From Bacteroidales bacterium (lineage in GTDB: Bacteria; Bacteroidota; Bacteroidia; Bacteroidales; UBA932): 49,059 nucleotides of DNA. The notes beneath the pieces were generated by a model that saw nothing but the letters and a program-made list of their open reading frames with translations, ran no database searches and was not told where the DNA came from. The stretch is taken from positions 1 through 49,059 of the forward strand of contig JAGCDF010000058.1 of the NCBI GenBank assembly GCA_017651225.1, given 5' to 3'. A program made the position numbers and the translations under genes. Below, piece by piece: positions 18,089-25,483 of this stretch (its first letter is position 1; each line of letters begins with the position of its first letter).

Positions 18089-19558
18089 TTACTTCTTCGA
18101 ATTGACGCGCCGCTCCATGGCGTTCAGGGCGCGGGCGGAAAGGCGGGACAGGAGGATATAGATGATGGAAACCAGAATCAGCGGGAAGAACGCGTCGAAG
18201 GTGCGGGCGCGGACCATGTTGCTTGCGTAGGTGAGGTCGATCACTGCCACGTAACCCACGATGGACGTGCTCTTGATCAGCGAGACGATCTCGCCCTTGA
18301 ACACGGGGATAATGTGCCGGAATGCCTGCGGGAGGGCGACCAGACGGAAGGTCTGGAACTTGCTCAGGCCGAGGGCGGCGCCGGCTTCCCACTGGCCCCG
18401 GCCCACGCTGAGCATCCCGGAGCGGAAGAGGCCGCAGAAGCGCGCGCCGTAGAAGAGCGCAAAGCTGAAAATGGCCACCAGTGTGCCGGAGATGTGCGAT
18501 TTCGCGAAAACAACATAGCACATCATCATCAGGATAACCAGCACGGGAATGCCCTGTATGGTCTCCGTCAGGAGCTTGACCGTAGCGCTGAGCGCCCGTG
18601 AGCGACGCATCCGCAGGAAGCAGAATCCTGCGCCCAGCAGGATGGAGCAGAGGATGGAGAGCAGGGAGATCTCCAGGGTGACGAGCAGGCCCTGCAGCAG
18701 CAGTTTCCAGTGCTGCTCCATGATCAGGTTGGCGTAGATGCTGTCCCTGACCGTCTGCACCAGGCCCTTCCGGGCGCCGGCAGCCTCCGGATCCCGTCCG
18801 AAGCAGCAGATGCTGCCTTCGAAGTAAGGAATGGTGAAGAGCACCTGCTTGGACCGCTCTTCCGTGACCTGGATGTGGGAGACCAGGGCGTCTGCCTTGC
18901 CTGTGTTGAGCGAGGGGATCAGGCCGGGTAAATCCGTGATGAGGTATTCCGCCCGATAGCCGCCCCAGCGGCAGAAACGCTCCATCATGTCTATCTCCAG
19001 GCCGGCCAGCTGCTCGTCCTTCATGAAGATAAACGGGTAGACCAGCGCGACGCCGGTGACGATCGTCTCGCCCTCCGTATTGACGGGAATGCTTCTCTGC
19101 GCCACGGCCATCGAGTCCGGATTGCTGGACCAGTCGTGGAGCCACCGGTCCCGTTCGCCGGAGGCAATGAACTCGCCCAGGAACTCGTTGAAACGCCGGC
19201 AAAGCAGGGTGTCTTCATGCCGGACCGCCACCGCGGCGTTGCCTTTCAGGTAGCCTGAGAAGCATTTTCTGAGCCCCAGGTCCTTCAGGCGGTTGGCGTC
19301 GAACTGGATCTCCTGTATCATGGCAAATTCGGCCCGGCCGCTCCGCACGGCCACGGTCAGCTCGCCGATGCCGATGCGCAGCAGTTCAACCCCTTCGTAT
19401 TTGGAAAGGTCCAGGTCGATCGAGCTGTTGGCGGTCACGGCCACGGAATGCCCGACCAGGTCTTCCGGCCGCTGCGGGACGAAGTCCTCCTGCGAACCGG
19501 CGCATGAACTTGCCAGCACGCAGAGGCTGAGGAACAGGGCGGGGAAGACTCTCATCAT
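18089..19558 (-). CDS. Amino-acid binding lipoprotein fused to ABC permease
   Basis: A 489-residue fusion. The lipobox is LASSC (Cys19). Residues about 31-145 resemble lobe II of a SBP_bac_3 binding protein (EDLVGHSVAVTANSS, then a GERDRWLHDW end). Residues about 155-255 resemble lobe I (YPFIFMKDEQLAGLEIDMM, LIPSLNTGKADALV, VTEERSKQVLFTIPYFEG). The order is thus the reverse of the usual one. Residues about 285-489 are a BPD_transp_1 permease with the EAA loop EAGAALGLSKFQTF. The ATG at 19558 overlaps the upstream stop as ATGA. A much longer open frame to 20113 runs antiparallel in phase through the first permease and is rejected. Confidence 0.88.
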   Translation of the reverse strand: MMRVFPALFLSLCVLASSCAGSQEDFVPQRPEDLVGHSVAVTANSSIDLDLSKYEGVELLRIGIGELTVAVRSGRAEFAMIQEIQFDANRLKDLGLRKCFSGYLKGNAAVAVRHEDTLLCRRFNEFLGEFIASGERDRWLHDWSSNPDSMAVAQRSIPVNTEGETIVTGVALVYPFIFMKDEQLAGLEIDMMERFCRWGGYRAEYLITDLPGLIPSLNTGKADALVSHIQVTEERSKQVLFTIPYFEGSICCFGRDPEAAGARKGLVQTVRDSIYANLIMEQHWKLLLQGLLVTLEISLLSILCSILLGAGFCFLRMRRSRALSATVKLLTETIQGIPVLVILMMMCYVVFAKSHISGTLVAIFSFALFYGARFCGLFRSGMLSVGRGQWEAGAALGLSKFQTFRLVALPQAFRHIIPVFKGEIVSLIKSTSIVGYVAVIDLTYASNMVRARTFDAFFPLILVSIIYILLSRLSARALNAMERRVNSKK

Positions 19559-20247
19559 AGGCTGCGGTGTTTGGGAGTCAGTCTCCGCTCGAGCAGATCG
19601 ATTCCGGTCCCGAACAGCCAGGACAGGATCAGATAAATGAGCGCCACGAGAAGCAGCGGGAAGAAGGCGTCGAAGGTCCGCCCGCGGATGAAGTCGCCGG
19701 CCTTGGTGAGATCCATGACGGATACGTACCCGACGATGGACGTGCCCTTGATGAGCGCGACCGCCTGGGTTTTGTAAAGCGGCAGGCAGCGAAGCAGCGC
19801 CTGCGGCAGGATGATGCGGCCGAAGATCTGGCCCCGGCTCATGCCGAGGGCGGCGCCCGCTTCGCGCTGGCCTTTGTCCACGCTCTCGATGCCCGTGCGG
19901 AACACCTCGCTGAAATAGGCGCCGAAGTAGAGGGAGAAGCACACGACGGCGATCTGCACCTTGGAAAGGGGAGACGTGGCGAAGATAATGTAGAAGGAGA
20001 CCAGCAACAGGATGAGTATCGGCAGGCTCCGCATCAGCTCGATATAGGTGCCGGCCGTCCGGGACAGGACGCGCTTGCGGGACAGACGCATCGCGCAGAG
20101 GACGGCCCCCCACAGCGTGGCGAACAGGATCGCGAGCAGGGACACCTTCAGCGTCATGCCCAGACCGTCCAGCAACACCTGCCAGCGGTCCTCCGTGAGG
20201 AGATTCGCTTCGATGCTTGCGCGCAACTTTTCGCCGATGAGATACAT
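19555..20247 (-). CDS. Polar amino-acid ABC transporter permease
   Basis: HisM/GlnP-type permease of about 230 residues with roughly five hydrophobic segments. It has the EAA loop EAGAALGMSRGQIFGRIILPQA near residues 143-164 (seen in two parts), which docks with the ATPase. I start it at the ATG at 20247 (MYLIGEKLRASIEAN), because the promoter box at 20275-20282 would place the RNA start downstream of the alternative ATG at 20277. Two related permease domains (this one and the one fused to the binding protein) would form the heterodimeric channel. Confidence 0.88.
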   Translation of the reverse strand: MYLIGEKLRASIEANLLTEDRWQVLLDGLGMTLKVSLLAILFATLWGAVLCAMRLSRKRVLSRTAGTYIELMRSLPILILLLVSFYIIFATSPLSKVQIAVVCFSLYFGAYFSEVFRTGIESVDKGQREAGAALGMSRGQIFGRIILPQALLRCLPLYKTQAVALIKGTSIVGYVSVMDLTKAGDFIRGRTFDAFFPLLLVALIYLILSWLFGTGIDLLERRLTPKHRSL

Positions 20248-20274
20248 GCCGGGTGCGTGTGTGTGGTCAGTATG

Positions 20275-20282
20275 CAAATCTA
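20275..20282 (-). promoter_or_regulatory. -7 box of the ABC transporter operon
   Basis: Minus-strand TAGATTTG, an exact TAnnTTTG match. The expected RNA start near 20268-20270 lies inside the first 10 codons of the longer open frame and decides for the start at 20247. Confidence 0.5.
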
Positions 20283-20316
20283 ATCATTATTTGTGCAAAT
20301 CAGAAGGATTAATTGC

Positions 20317-20324
20317 TATATTTG
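20317..20324 (+). promoter_or_regulatory. -7 box of the secreted protein gene at 20365
   Basis: TATATTTG, an exact match, 40 bases before the ATG. A TTTG lies at 20290-20293, 23 bases upstream and slightly further than the usual 20. It is divergent from the ABC operon promoter. Confidence 0.5.
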
Positions 20325-20364
20325 TGACTGGTATAACGCATTTTAATAACAAGTCTATTGCCTT

Positions 20365-21003
20365 ATGAAAAAAGTATTGTTGTTGGTCAGCCTGCTGGCT
20401 TTCTCTGTGCTGGGCCTCTCCGCCCAGAGCTTCCCGGTCAAATTCCAGGGCGAAAAGCCCAACATCAGCGACTTCGCGTGGGCGTACGTCAACTATGAAC
20501 TCACGCCGGCGGAGGACGAGGAGGAAGAAGAGGGGTACTACAACGAGTCGATCGGCGCCGTCAAGAACGCGATGGAAAATCATCGCGCCAACAAGACGCT
20601 GGAGCCGGGCACGATGCTTTCCATCGACCTGCGCAACGGCTTCGTCCTTTATGAATGGAAGGATCCCGACAGCGACAACCGCCTGCGCGTCGAGATGTGC
20701 TACTGGAACGAATCCGACGGCAAGCACAAGCTCTTCGCCTGCGGCGTCTATTATTTCGACGGCGACAAGTACAGCGCCGGTCAGTTCGACGGCCTGACGT
20801 TCTACCGCTACGACAATGCCGCCAAGACGATGACCTATGCCGATGACATTGGCTTCGACGTGGAATACAGCACCGAGGACGGCGCCTGGGTCACCTACGA
20901 CCTGCCGCGCTCCGGCAAGAACATCACGGTCACGTACTGGTACGACAACGGCACCAAGAAGCAGAAAACCCTGCAGTTCGACGGCCGTCGCTTCAGCTTC
21001 TAG
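20365..21003 (+). CDS. Secreted protein of unknown function
   Basis: A 212-residue exported protein with a clear signal peptide (1-20, ending GLSAQ). The mature part has an acidic stretch (AEDEEEEEGYYNES) near residues 50-63 and then alternating aromatic/charged strands (VLYEWKDPDSDNRLRVEMCY, GQFDGLTFYRYD, TVTYWYDNGTKKQ), which suggests a beta-rich domain. I do not recognise the family. It has its own promoter box. Confidence 0.8.
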   Translation: MKKVLLLVSLLAFSVLGLSAQSFPVKFQGEKPNISDFAWAYVNYELTPAEDEEEEEGYYNESIGAVKNAMENHRANKTLEPGTMLSIDLRNGFVLYEWKDPDSDNRLRVEMCYWNESDGKHKLFACGVYYFDGDKYSAGQFDGLTFYRYDNAAKTMTYADDIGFDVEYSTEDGAWVTYDLPRSGKNITVTYWYDNGTKKQKTLQFDGRRFSF

Positions 21004-21024
21004 AAAATTTTAACATTTTTTGCC

Positions 21025-21051
21025 AACCTTTCGCCGGGTTGGTCCGTCTAA
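21025..21051 (+). promoter_or_regulatory. ECF sigma-factor type promoter
   Basis: AACC at 21025-21028, a 16-base spacer, then CGTCTAA at 21045-21051. This is the AAC/CGTC layout used by ECF sigma factors and is unlike the housekeeping TAnnTTTG box. It precedes an operon that itself encodes an ECF sigma factor, which suggests autoregulation. Confidence 0.55.
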
Positions 21052-21089
21052 CAGTTGAAACCACCTCACAAAAGTGGAAGCAACTGTTA
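21049..21089 (+). other. Leader hairpin upstream of the ECF operon
   Basis: TAACAGTTG (21049-21057) pairs perfectly with CAACTGTTA (21081-21089), with an inner CCAC/GTGG pair. The hairpin lies just downstream of the ECF-type promoter and 22 bases before the ATG at 21112, so it would be in the 5' leader. It could be a regulator site or an RNA-stabilising structure. No T-run follows closely enough for a simple terminator, although CTTTTT is present at 21092-21097. Confidence 0.45.
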
Positions 21090-21111
21090 AACTTTTTAAT
21101 CATATCCAGCC

Positions 21112-21549
21112 ATGTTAACTGAAATCCTTGTCCCTATCTTCGTGTGCGTCATCCTTCCCGTCACCGTTGTCTTTATCGTCGGCCGCACCAAGCAGAACGA
21201 GATCAACCGCAAGACCGAGGTCATGATCAAGGCCATCGAGAACGGTGCCCAGATCGATCCGGAGATGTTCAAGTCCACCGAACAGCCGAAAGCCCCCAAG
21301 ACCCTCAAGCAGGAGCTTGTCGAGAAACTGACCGGCGGCTGTGTGGTCTCGCTGATGGGCCTCGCCTTCATGACCCTGTTCCTCATCGACCTCTTCATGC
21401 CCGAGGCGCACATCATGTTAGGCAGCTGGCTGCCCGTCGCGGGCGGCGTGATGCTGGCGGTCGGCATCGGCCTGCTGATTTCCTACTTCGCCGGCAAGAA
21501 GATCCTTGCCAACGAGATCAAAGCCGAAGAAGAAGCCCTGAAAAAATAA
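21112..21549 (+). CDS. DUF6249-like membrane protein
   Basis: A 145-residue inner-membrane protein with three hydrophobic segments: residues about 4-24 (EILVPIFVCVILPVTVVFIV), 76-95 and 103-125. A hydrophilic stretch between the first two contains KTEVMIKAIENGAQIDPEMF, a motif common in small Bacteroidetes membrane proteins paired with ECF sigma factors (DUF6249, by resemblance). It is the first gene after the ECF-type promoter and 4 bases before the sigma factor gene. Confidence 0.82.
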   Translation: MLTEILVPIFVCVILPVTVVFIVGRTKQNEINRKTEVMIKAIENGAQIDPEMFKSTEQPKAPKTLKQELVEKLTGGCVVSLMGLAFMTLFLIDLFMPEAHIMLGSWLPVAGGVMLAVGIGLLISYFAGKKILANEIKAEEEALKK

Positions 21550-21553
21550 GTCC

Positions 21554-22039
21554 ATGACCCAGGAGCGGTTCATCGACCTCGTCAGAGCAGAGCAGGAGCC
21601 CCTACGGCGGTTCCTGCTCGGGCTGTGCTGCGGCGACGACGCCCTGGCGGACGACATCGCGCAGGATGCGCTGGTGCGCGCCTACGTGGCCTCCGGCAAC
21701 TTCCTCGGACTGAGCAAGTTCAGCACCTGGCTCTTCCGCATCGCCTACAACTGCTACATCGACCATTGCCGCCGGCCCGGGCGCGAGCACGCCGCGCTGG
21801 AGAGCCGCGAAGCGCTCGCCGTCCCGTCCGGCGACGCCTCCGACAGCCGCTTCCGCTACCAGCAGCTCTACCAGGCGCTGGAGAAGATCCCGGAGAAGGA
21901 AAAAGTGGCCATCGTCCTCTTCTACTTCGAGGACAAGAGCATCAAAGAGATATCGGCCATCCTGGACATGCCGGCCGGTACCGTCAAATATCATTTATCA
22001 TCAGGGAGGGGACACCTCAAACAATACATCCAGTTATGA
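21554..22039 (+). CDS. ECF-family RNA polymerase sigma factor
   Basis: A 161-residue group 4 sigma factor. Region 2 is at about 10-80 (DDIAQDALVRAYVASGNF and FSTWLFRIAYNCYIDHCRR) and region 4 at about 105-155 (LEKIPEKEKVAIVLFYFEDK, IKEISAILDMPAGTVKYHLS, the helix-turn-helix that reads the -35 element). The surrounding genes encode membrane proteins, so envelope stress is a likely signal (inference). The stop codon overlaps the next ATG as ATGA. Confidence 0.95.
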   Translation: MTQERFIDLVRAEQEPLRRFLLGLCCGDDALADDIAQDALVRAYVASGNFLGLSKFSTWLFRIAYNCYIDHCRRPGREHAALESREALAVPSGDASDSRFRYQQLYQALEKIPEKEKVAIVLFYFEDKSIKEISAILDMPAGTVKYHLSSGRGHLKQYIQL

Positions 22040-22410
22040 GCGAGCTCGAACAATATCTCAAAGACCACAAACCCGTGGTGAAGGACGATCCGACCTTCCT
22101 GCTGGAGGCGCAGCGCCGGATGAACGCCGTCGCGGGTATCAAAGGCGAAGTGGACCGCCAGCGCCGCCACGGCCGCCGGGCGCTCGTCATCGCGCTCTGC
22201 GCGGGCCTCGTCCTCGGCATGGCCGTGAGCGCCATCGCCTTCTTCTACCCGGTCAATCCCGAATCCATGGGGCAGGGCATCCTGGACAGCCTCCGCCTCT
22301 TCCTGCAGGACTACCGGGAGTACTTCCTGCTGCCCACGGCCCTGATCGCCATCGCCCTGGCGCTCGTCCTGTTCAGAAACAAAAAAGGCTCCGCCTGGGG
22401 AGCCTTGTAG
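22036..22410 (+). CDS. Small membrane protein, candidate anti-sigma factor
   Basis: A 124-residue protein with a soluble N-terminus (MSELEQYLKDHKPVVKDDPTF) and two hydrophobic segments (residues about 50-71 and 97-113). Translational coupling to the sigma gene and the cytosolic-tail-plus-membrane layout fit an anti-sigma factor, but no zinc-binding HxxxCxxC motif is present, so the role is inferred from position. The last ten residues (NKKGSAWGAL) are encoded by the terminator hairpin of the convergent gene at 22512, which may mean the end of the gene has been remodelled. A longer overlapping frame from 21625 lies inside the sigma gene and is rejected. Confidence 0.75.
   Translation: MSELEQYLKDHKPVVKDDPTFLLEAQRRMNAVAGIKGEVDRQRRHGRRALVIALCAGLVLGMAVSAIAFFYPVNPESMGQGILDSLRLFLQDYREYFLLPTALIAIALALVLFRNKKGSAWGAL
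22381..22406 (-). terminator. Intrinsic terminator of the lipoprotein gene at 22512
   Basis: Stem AAGGCTCC (22385-22392) with GGAGCCTT (22399-22406) and a 6-base loop. On the minus strand the stem is followed by TTTTTT, a classic terminator. It lies within the 3' end of the plus-strand gene. Confidence 0.75.
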
Positions 22411-22511
22411 TCTTGCATCCGGTTTCCGATCACTCCGTGTCCTTGGCGTGGTAGTATCTGTCCTGTCTTTGTTTCGAAAAACAAAGATGAACAAAATGGG
22501 GTTTATTCCTA

Positions 22512-23297
22512 TCAGACTTTCGTAAAGTCTACGGTGACCGAGTAGGTGCTGCCGTCCTCGCGCTTGCGCAGCGCCTTCCAGCGCATCATGTTCTGCCGGA
22601 TTTCATACTCCCAGCTGCTGCAGTTCGTCACCTTGCCGAAGCCGAGATTCCGCCAGCGCATGAAGAGCACGTCTCCGTCGCAGAAATAATGGCTGAATTC
22701 GTCGGCCGACTTCTTCCAGGTGCCGTCCGACTCCTGGCGATAGTAGTTGTAGGTGCCGTCCCACAGGAACTCGAAACGGCATTTCTTCCCGTCGGGCAGG
22801 CCCGAGTCGTCCTCGCGCAGCTCGTCGCCCTCCCAGGTGCCGATGATCTCCTGGCTGTAGTCGACGTCGTCCCGGATGAAAACGCCCGTGTATTCCTGGC
22901 GGATTGGGCTGGAATCGATTACTTCCGTGATCAGGCAATCACAGATCATCATGTCGTCGTAGAGAGACTTGATCTGCAAAACGGCGGTGTAGGAAGTCTC
23001 CGCGGCCAGGTTCCCGCTCAAATGGATGGTTTCGCCCTGAAGGTCGACATTGAACAATGCCTCCCGAATCCATTCCCCGGCGCCTTCGTAAGCATCCAGG
23101 AGCATGCTGACCCGGGCCGAGGTGGCGGAGGTGAAGGTGATGACGAAGGAATCGTCGGTCGGGACGGCTGCCTGGTCGGCTTCCACCAGAACCCATTTGC
23201 CCTGGATCCGCGACGATATGTTAACGTGGTCGATGTTGCAGCCCGTGACGGAGAATAACGCCAAAAGGGCGGCGATGAATTGGAATTTCGCTTTCAT
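22512..23297 (-). CDS. Lipoprotein with lipocalin-like repeats
   Basis: A 261-residue lipoprotein with lipobox VTGC (Cys20). Two similar halves each begin with a lipocalin-like GxW motif: IQGKWVLVEADQ near residue 32 and IGTWEGDELREDD near 152. The halves continue with alternating beta strands (YRQESDGTWKKSADEFSHYF). This matches small Bacteroidales lipocalin-like surface proteins. The ligand is unknown. A -7 box lies upstream and an intrinsic terminator downstream, so the gene is a single transcription unit. Confidence 0.8.
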   Translation of the reverse strand: MKAKFQFIAALLALFSVTGCNIDHVNISSRIQGKWVLVEADQAAVPTDDSFVITFTSATSARVSMLLDAYEGAGEWIREALFNVDLQGETIHLSGNLAAETSYTAVLQIKSLYDDMMICDCLITEVIDSSPIRQEYTGVFIRDDVDYSQEIIGTWEGDELREDDSGLPDGKKCRFEFLWDGTYNYYRQESDGTWKKSADEFSHYFCDGDVLFMRWRNLGFGKVTNCSSWEYEIRQNMMRWKALRKREDGSTYSVTVDFTKV

Positions 23298-23330
23298 GTG
23301 TCAGTGGTAATTATGTGGTTGTTCCAACTG

Positions 23331-23338
23331 CAAATATA
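23331..23338 (-). promoter_or_regulatory. -7 box of the lipoprotein gene at 22512
   Basis: Minus-strand TATATTTG, an exact match, 34 bases before the ATG at 23297. Confidence 0.55.
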
Positions 23339-23361
23339 ATATTTTTTAAAACGGCCTCGGT

Positions 23362-24621
23362 TTATTCAAGGTCGACGAAGGCCGTGATGAGGCGGAAGAC
23401 GGGCTCGTAGCTGTCGAAACGGATGGTCTTCATGTTGTCCGCCGGGGTGTGGTAGTAGGGGAAGGCGGAGCCGTCCTCGTTCTCCAGGAAGATGCAGGGC
23501 ACGCCGCGGACGGCGAAGGGGTAGTGGTCGCTGTTCGCGGCCAGCTCGCCACGGTTGAGCCGCTCGAAGAGCTGCAGCTCCGCGTTGATCTGCTCGAAGC
23601 GGGGGAACTGCGCCAGGCCGGCGTCGCTGACCTCGCAGTACTGGACGGGGTTGTCGTCGCCGATCATGTCGATATTGAAGAGATACTTGATCTGCCCGAG
23701 CGGAACGATCGGATGCTCAGCGAAGTAGGTCGAGCCGCGCAGGTTCGCGTCCTCGCCCGAGAAGGCCACGAAGTACATGTCGTACTCGGGCTTGTTCTGC
23801 GCGTAGTACGCGGCCAGCGTGACGATGGCGGCCGTGCCGGAGGCGTTGTCGTTGGCGCCGGGGTAGTAGACCCGGCGGCCGAGGTTGCCGAGGTGGTCGT
23901 AGTGCGCCGTGAAGACGTAGCAGCTGTCGTGCCTGCGGCCTTCCACCTTGGCGATGACGTTGAAGAGGCCGTAGTCCTCCAGGAAGGCGTTGTCCACGTT
24001 CAATCTGACCCGTTTCACGCCCTCGATGGCCTCGGGCGTCACCCACACGATGGGCTTGTCCACGACCTTCTCGCCGTAGGCCTTGTAGAACTTGATCGGC
24101 GCCGTCCAGGTGAAGAGCAGGCCGGCGTTGGGGAGCTCGCCCGCCTTCTGCAGGCGGGAGAAGACGTCGCGGTGCTTGTAGGTGAACCAGAAGTCGCAGC
24201 AAACCATGCAGTTGGCGTTTTCCGGTTTCGCAAGATCCGCATAGATCCGCTCGGCGTCGAAGTGCAGCGTGTCCACGTAATAGACGGGGAACTCGCCCTT
24301 CACGCCGGGGGAGTACTCGCGCATGGAGAAGTCCACGCCAGCGCGAAGCTTCTTCCCGTCCGCCCACATGTCCATCGCGCCGCTGAAGGTGTTGATGTCG
24401 ATGGAGAAGGGCTGGAGCGAGACTTCGTCCGCACCCGCCTTCTGAAACTCGCGCTGGAGATACTTCCCGGCCTTGTTGGCCCCGCCGCGGGCGTAGCCGC
24501 GCCCCTGGTATTTCGCGGAGCAGAGCTCCCTGACGATCCGCTTGAACTGCGGCAGGTCCTGCGCCGGCAGCTGCACGCTCACCAGCGCCAGCACCCCCAT
24601 GATCAGATATCTCGCTTTCAT
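23362..24621 (-). CDS. Secreted M28-family metallopeptidase
   Basis: A 419-residue zinc aminopeptidase-like exported protein with a signal peptide (1-21, ending QLPAQ). The metal site reads His240 (TAHYDHLG), Asp258 (GANDNASG), catalytic Glu290 followed by Asp291 (FSGEDANLRGS), Asp318 (NIDMIGDD) and His366 (NSDHYPF). Family members usually have Glu-Glu at 290-291; Asp as the second metal ligand is an accepted variant. The start at 24621 is chosen because it begins the signal peptide. It probably trims peptides in the periplasm or outside the cell. Confidence 0.92.
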   Translation of the reverse strand: MKARYLIMGVLALVSVQLPAQDLPQFKRIVRELCSAKYQGRGYARGGANKAGKYLQREFQKAGADEVSLQPFSIDINTFSGAMDMWADGKKLRAGVDFSMREYSPGVKGEFPVYYVDTLHFDAERIYADLAKPENANCMVCCDFWFTYKHRDVFSRLQKAGELPNAGLLFTWTAPIKFYKAYGEKVVDKPIVWVTPEAIEGVKRVRLNVDNAFLEDYGLFNVIAKVEGRRHDSCYVFTAHYDHLGNLGRRVYYPGANDNASGTAAIVTLAAYYAQNKPEYDMYFVAFSGEDANLRGSTYFAEHPIVPLGQIKYLFNIDMIGDDNPVQYCEVSDAGLAQFPRFEQINAELQLFERLNRGELAANSDHYPFAVRGVPCIFLENEDGSAFPYYHTPADNMKTIRFDSYEPVFRLITAFVDLE

Positions 24622-24681
24622 GCTTATAAAGGTACGAAAAATAGGCGCAAATGCGCTGCCGTTCTTCATTAAGTGTATCAG

Positions 24682-25206
24682 CTACAGGTCTTTGTGAAGT
24701 TTCTTGGAGATCTTGAAGCTGGTCTTGAGGGACTTGACGTTGCCCTTGGACAGGGAGGTCTCCGCAATGCTGATGCTCTTCCCGAAGGCGCCCTTGTTCA
24801 GCGTGCAGACAACAGTGCTGCCGTCGCAGCAGGGCAGTTCCTTCTGGGCACCGTTCTCTTCGTCGAAGAACTCCAGGAGCGCATCCAGCACGCCCATGGC
24901 CTCATCGTACGTGGTCCCGAAATCCAACAGGATGCCCCCGGTGGGAATGCCGAACGAAGCCATCGAATCCTCCGTCCCGATGCTCAGGGTCAGCGTCGGG
25001 TTGCTGATACTGAGGAAGAAACTGGGGTTCCCGTCATTGTCCCTAGCTTTGTAGAGAGTGATCTGTTTGCCGACCCCGACAGGGCCGATCGAATTATTGG
25101 ATTCCACCGAAGCGACGTCCATACAGCCGCCGACGGGAACGTCCCGCTGGGCATAGGCACAGATGGCCAGGCACGCAAGTGCGAATGTGAGAAATAACTT
25201 CTTCAT
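24682..25206 (-). CDS. Secreted protein of unknown function
   Basis: A 174-residue exported protein with a signal peptide (1-20, ending CAYAQ). The mature part contains DNDGNPSFFLSISNPTLTLS and a segment similar to small Bacteroidales stress-reporter proteins of unknown role (YDEAMGVLDALLEFFDEEN). I do not recognise a family. The start at 25206 is fixed by the signal peptide and the promoter box. The open frame upstream to 25392 crosses that promoter and is rejected. Confidence 0.8.
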   Translation of the reverse strand: MKKLFLTFALACLAICAYAQRDVPVGGCMDVASVESNNSIGPVGVGKQITLYKARDNDGNPSFFLSISNPTLTLSIGTEDSMASFGIPTGGILLDFGTTYDEAMGVLDALLEFFDEENGAQKELPCCDGSTVVCTLNKGAFGKSISIAETSLSKGNVKSLKTSFKISKKLHKDL

Positions 25207-25232
25207 GATTATCAGTTTTACTAGTGTTTGAG

Positions 25233-25254
25233 CAAAGATAAAAATATAATTTTG
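25233..25254. promoter_or_regulatory. Back-to-back promoters
   Basis: Minus-strand TATCTTTG (25240-25233) serves the secreted protein gene at 25206. Plus-strand TAATTTTG (25247-25254) points at the short lipoprotein leader at 25298. The two boxes are separated by only 6 bases. Confidence 0.5.
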
Positions 25255-25297
25255 ATTTGTGGATATTAACCACAAGTATCCACTAACTAAAACTGTT

Positions 25298-25437
25298 ATG
25301 GTAAGGAAAAGATCATGCAGGTACGGTCTGCTTATTCTGCTGACCGTGATGGCAGTATCCTGCCGCAAAGAATTCCCGGAAAACAAATGCAAATATAAAC
25401 CGGCTGTGCATCGTCATTTTACGGCTGCAGGAAAAGA
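25298..25437 (+). pseudogene. Truncated lipoprotein leader without a stop codon
   Basis: An ATG at 25298 opens a lipoprotein signal peptide (YGLLILLTVMAVSC, with lipobox VSC) followed by about 25 residues (RKEFPENKCKYKPAVHRH). The frame then runs straight into the terminator hairpin at 25441 without a stop. It has a plausible promoter box at 25247-25254. The open frame goes on antisense to the next gene and is not credible there. I read this as the remnant 5' end of a lost lipoprotein gene; a real peptide ending on a non-stop mRNA cannot be excluded. Confidence 0.4.
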
Positions 25438-25467
25438 AAAAACGTCCACGGTGTGGACGTTTTTTTG
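25435..25467. terminator. Bidirectional intrinsic terminator
   Basis: AACGTCCAC (25441-25449) and GTGGACGTT (25453-25461) form a 9-bp stem with a 3-base loop, flanked by an A-run on the left and a T-run on the right. It can stop the plus-strand leader transcript and the minus-strand lipoprotein transcript from 26374. Confidence 0.85.
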
Positions 25468-25483
25468 TGTCGTGAAGCGGATC

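Noticed and set aside
18089..20113. Extended 674-codon frame for the fused binding-protein/permease gene
   Set aside because: The added N-terminus is Arg/Pro-rich nonsense over the first permease; the lipoprotein signal peptide and ATGA overlap fix the start at 19558.
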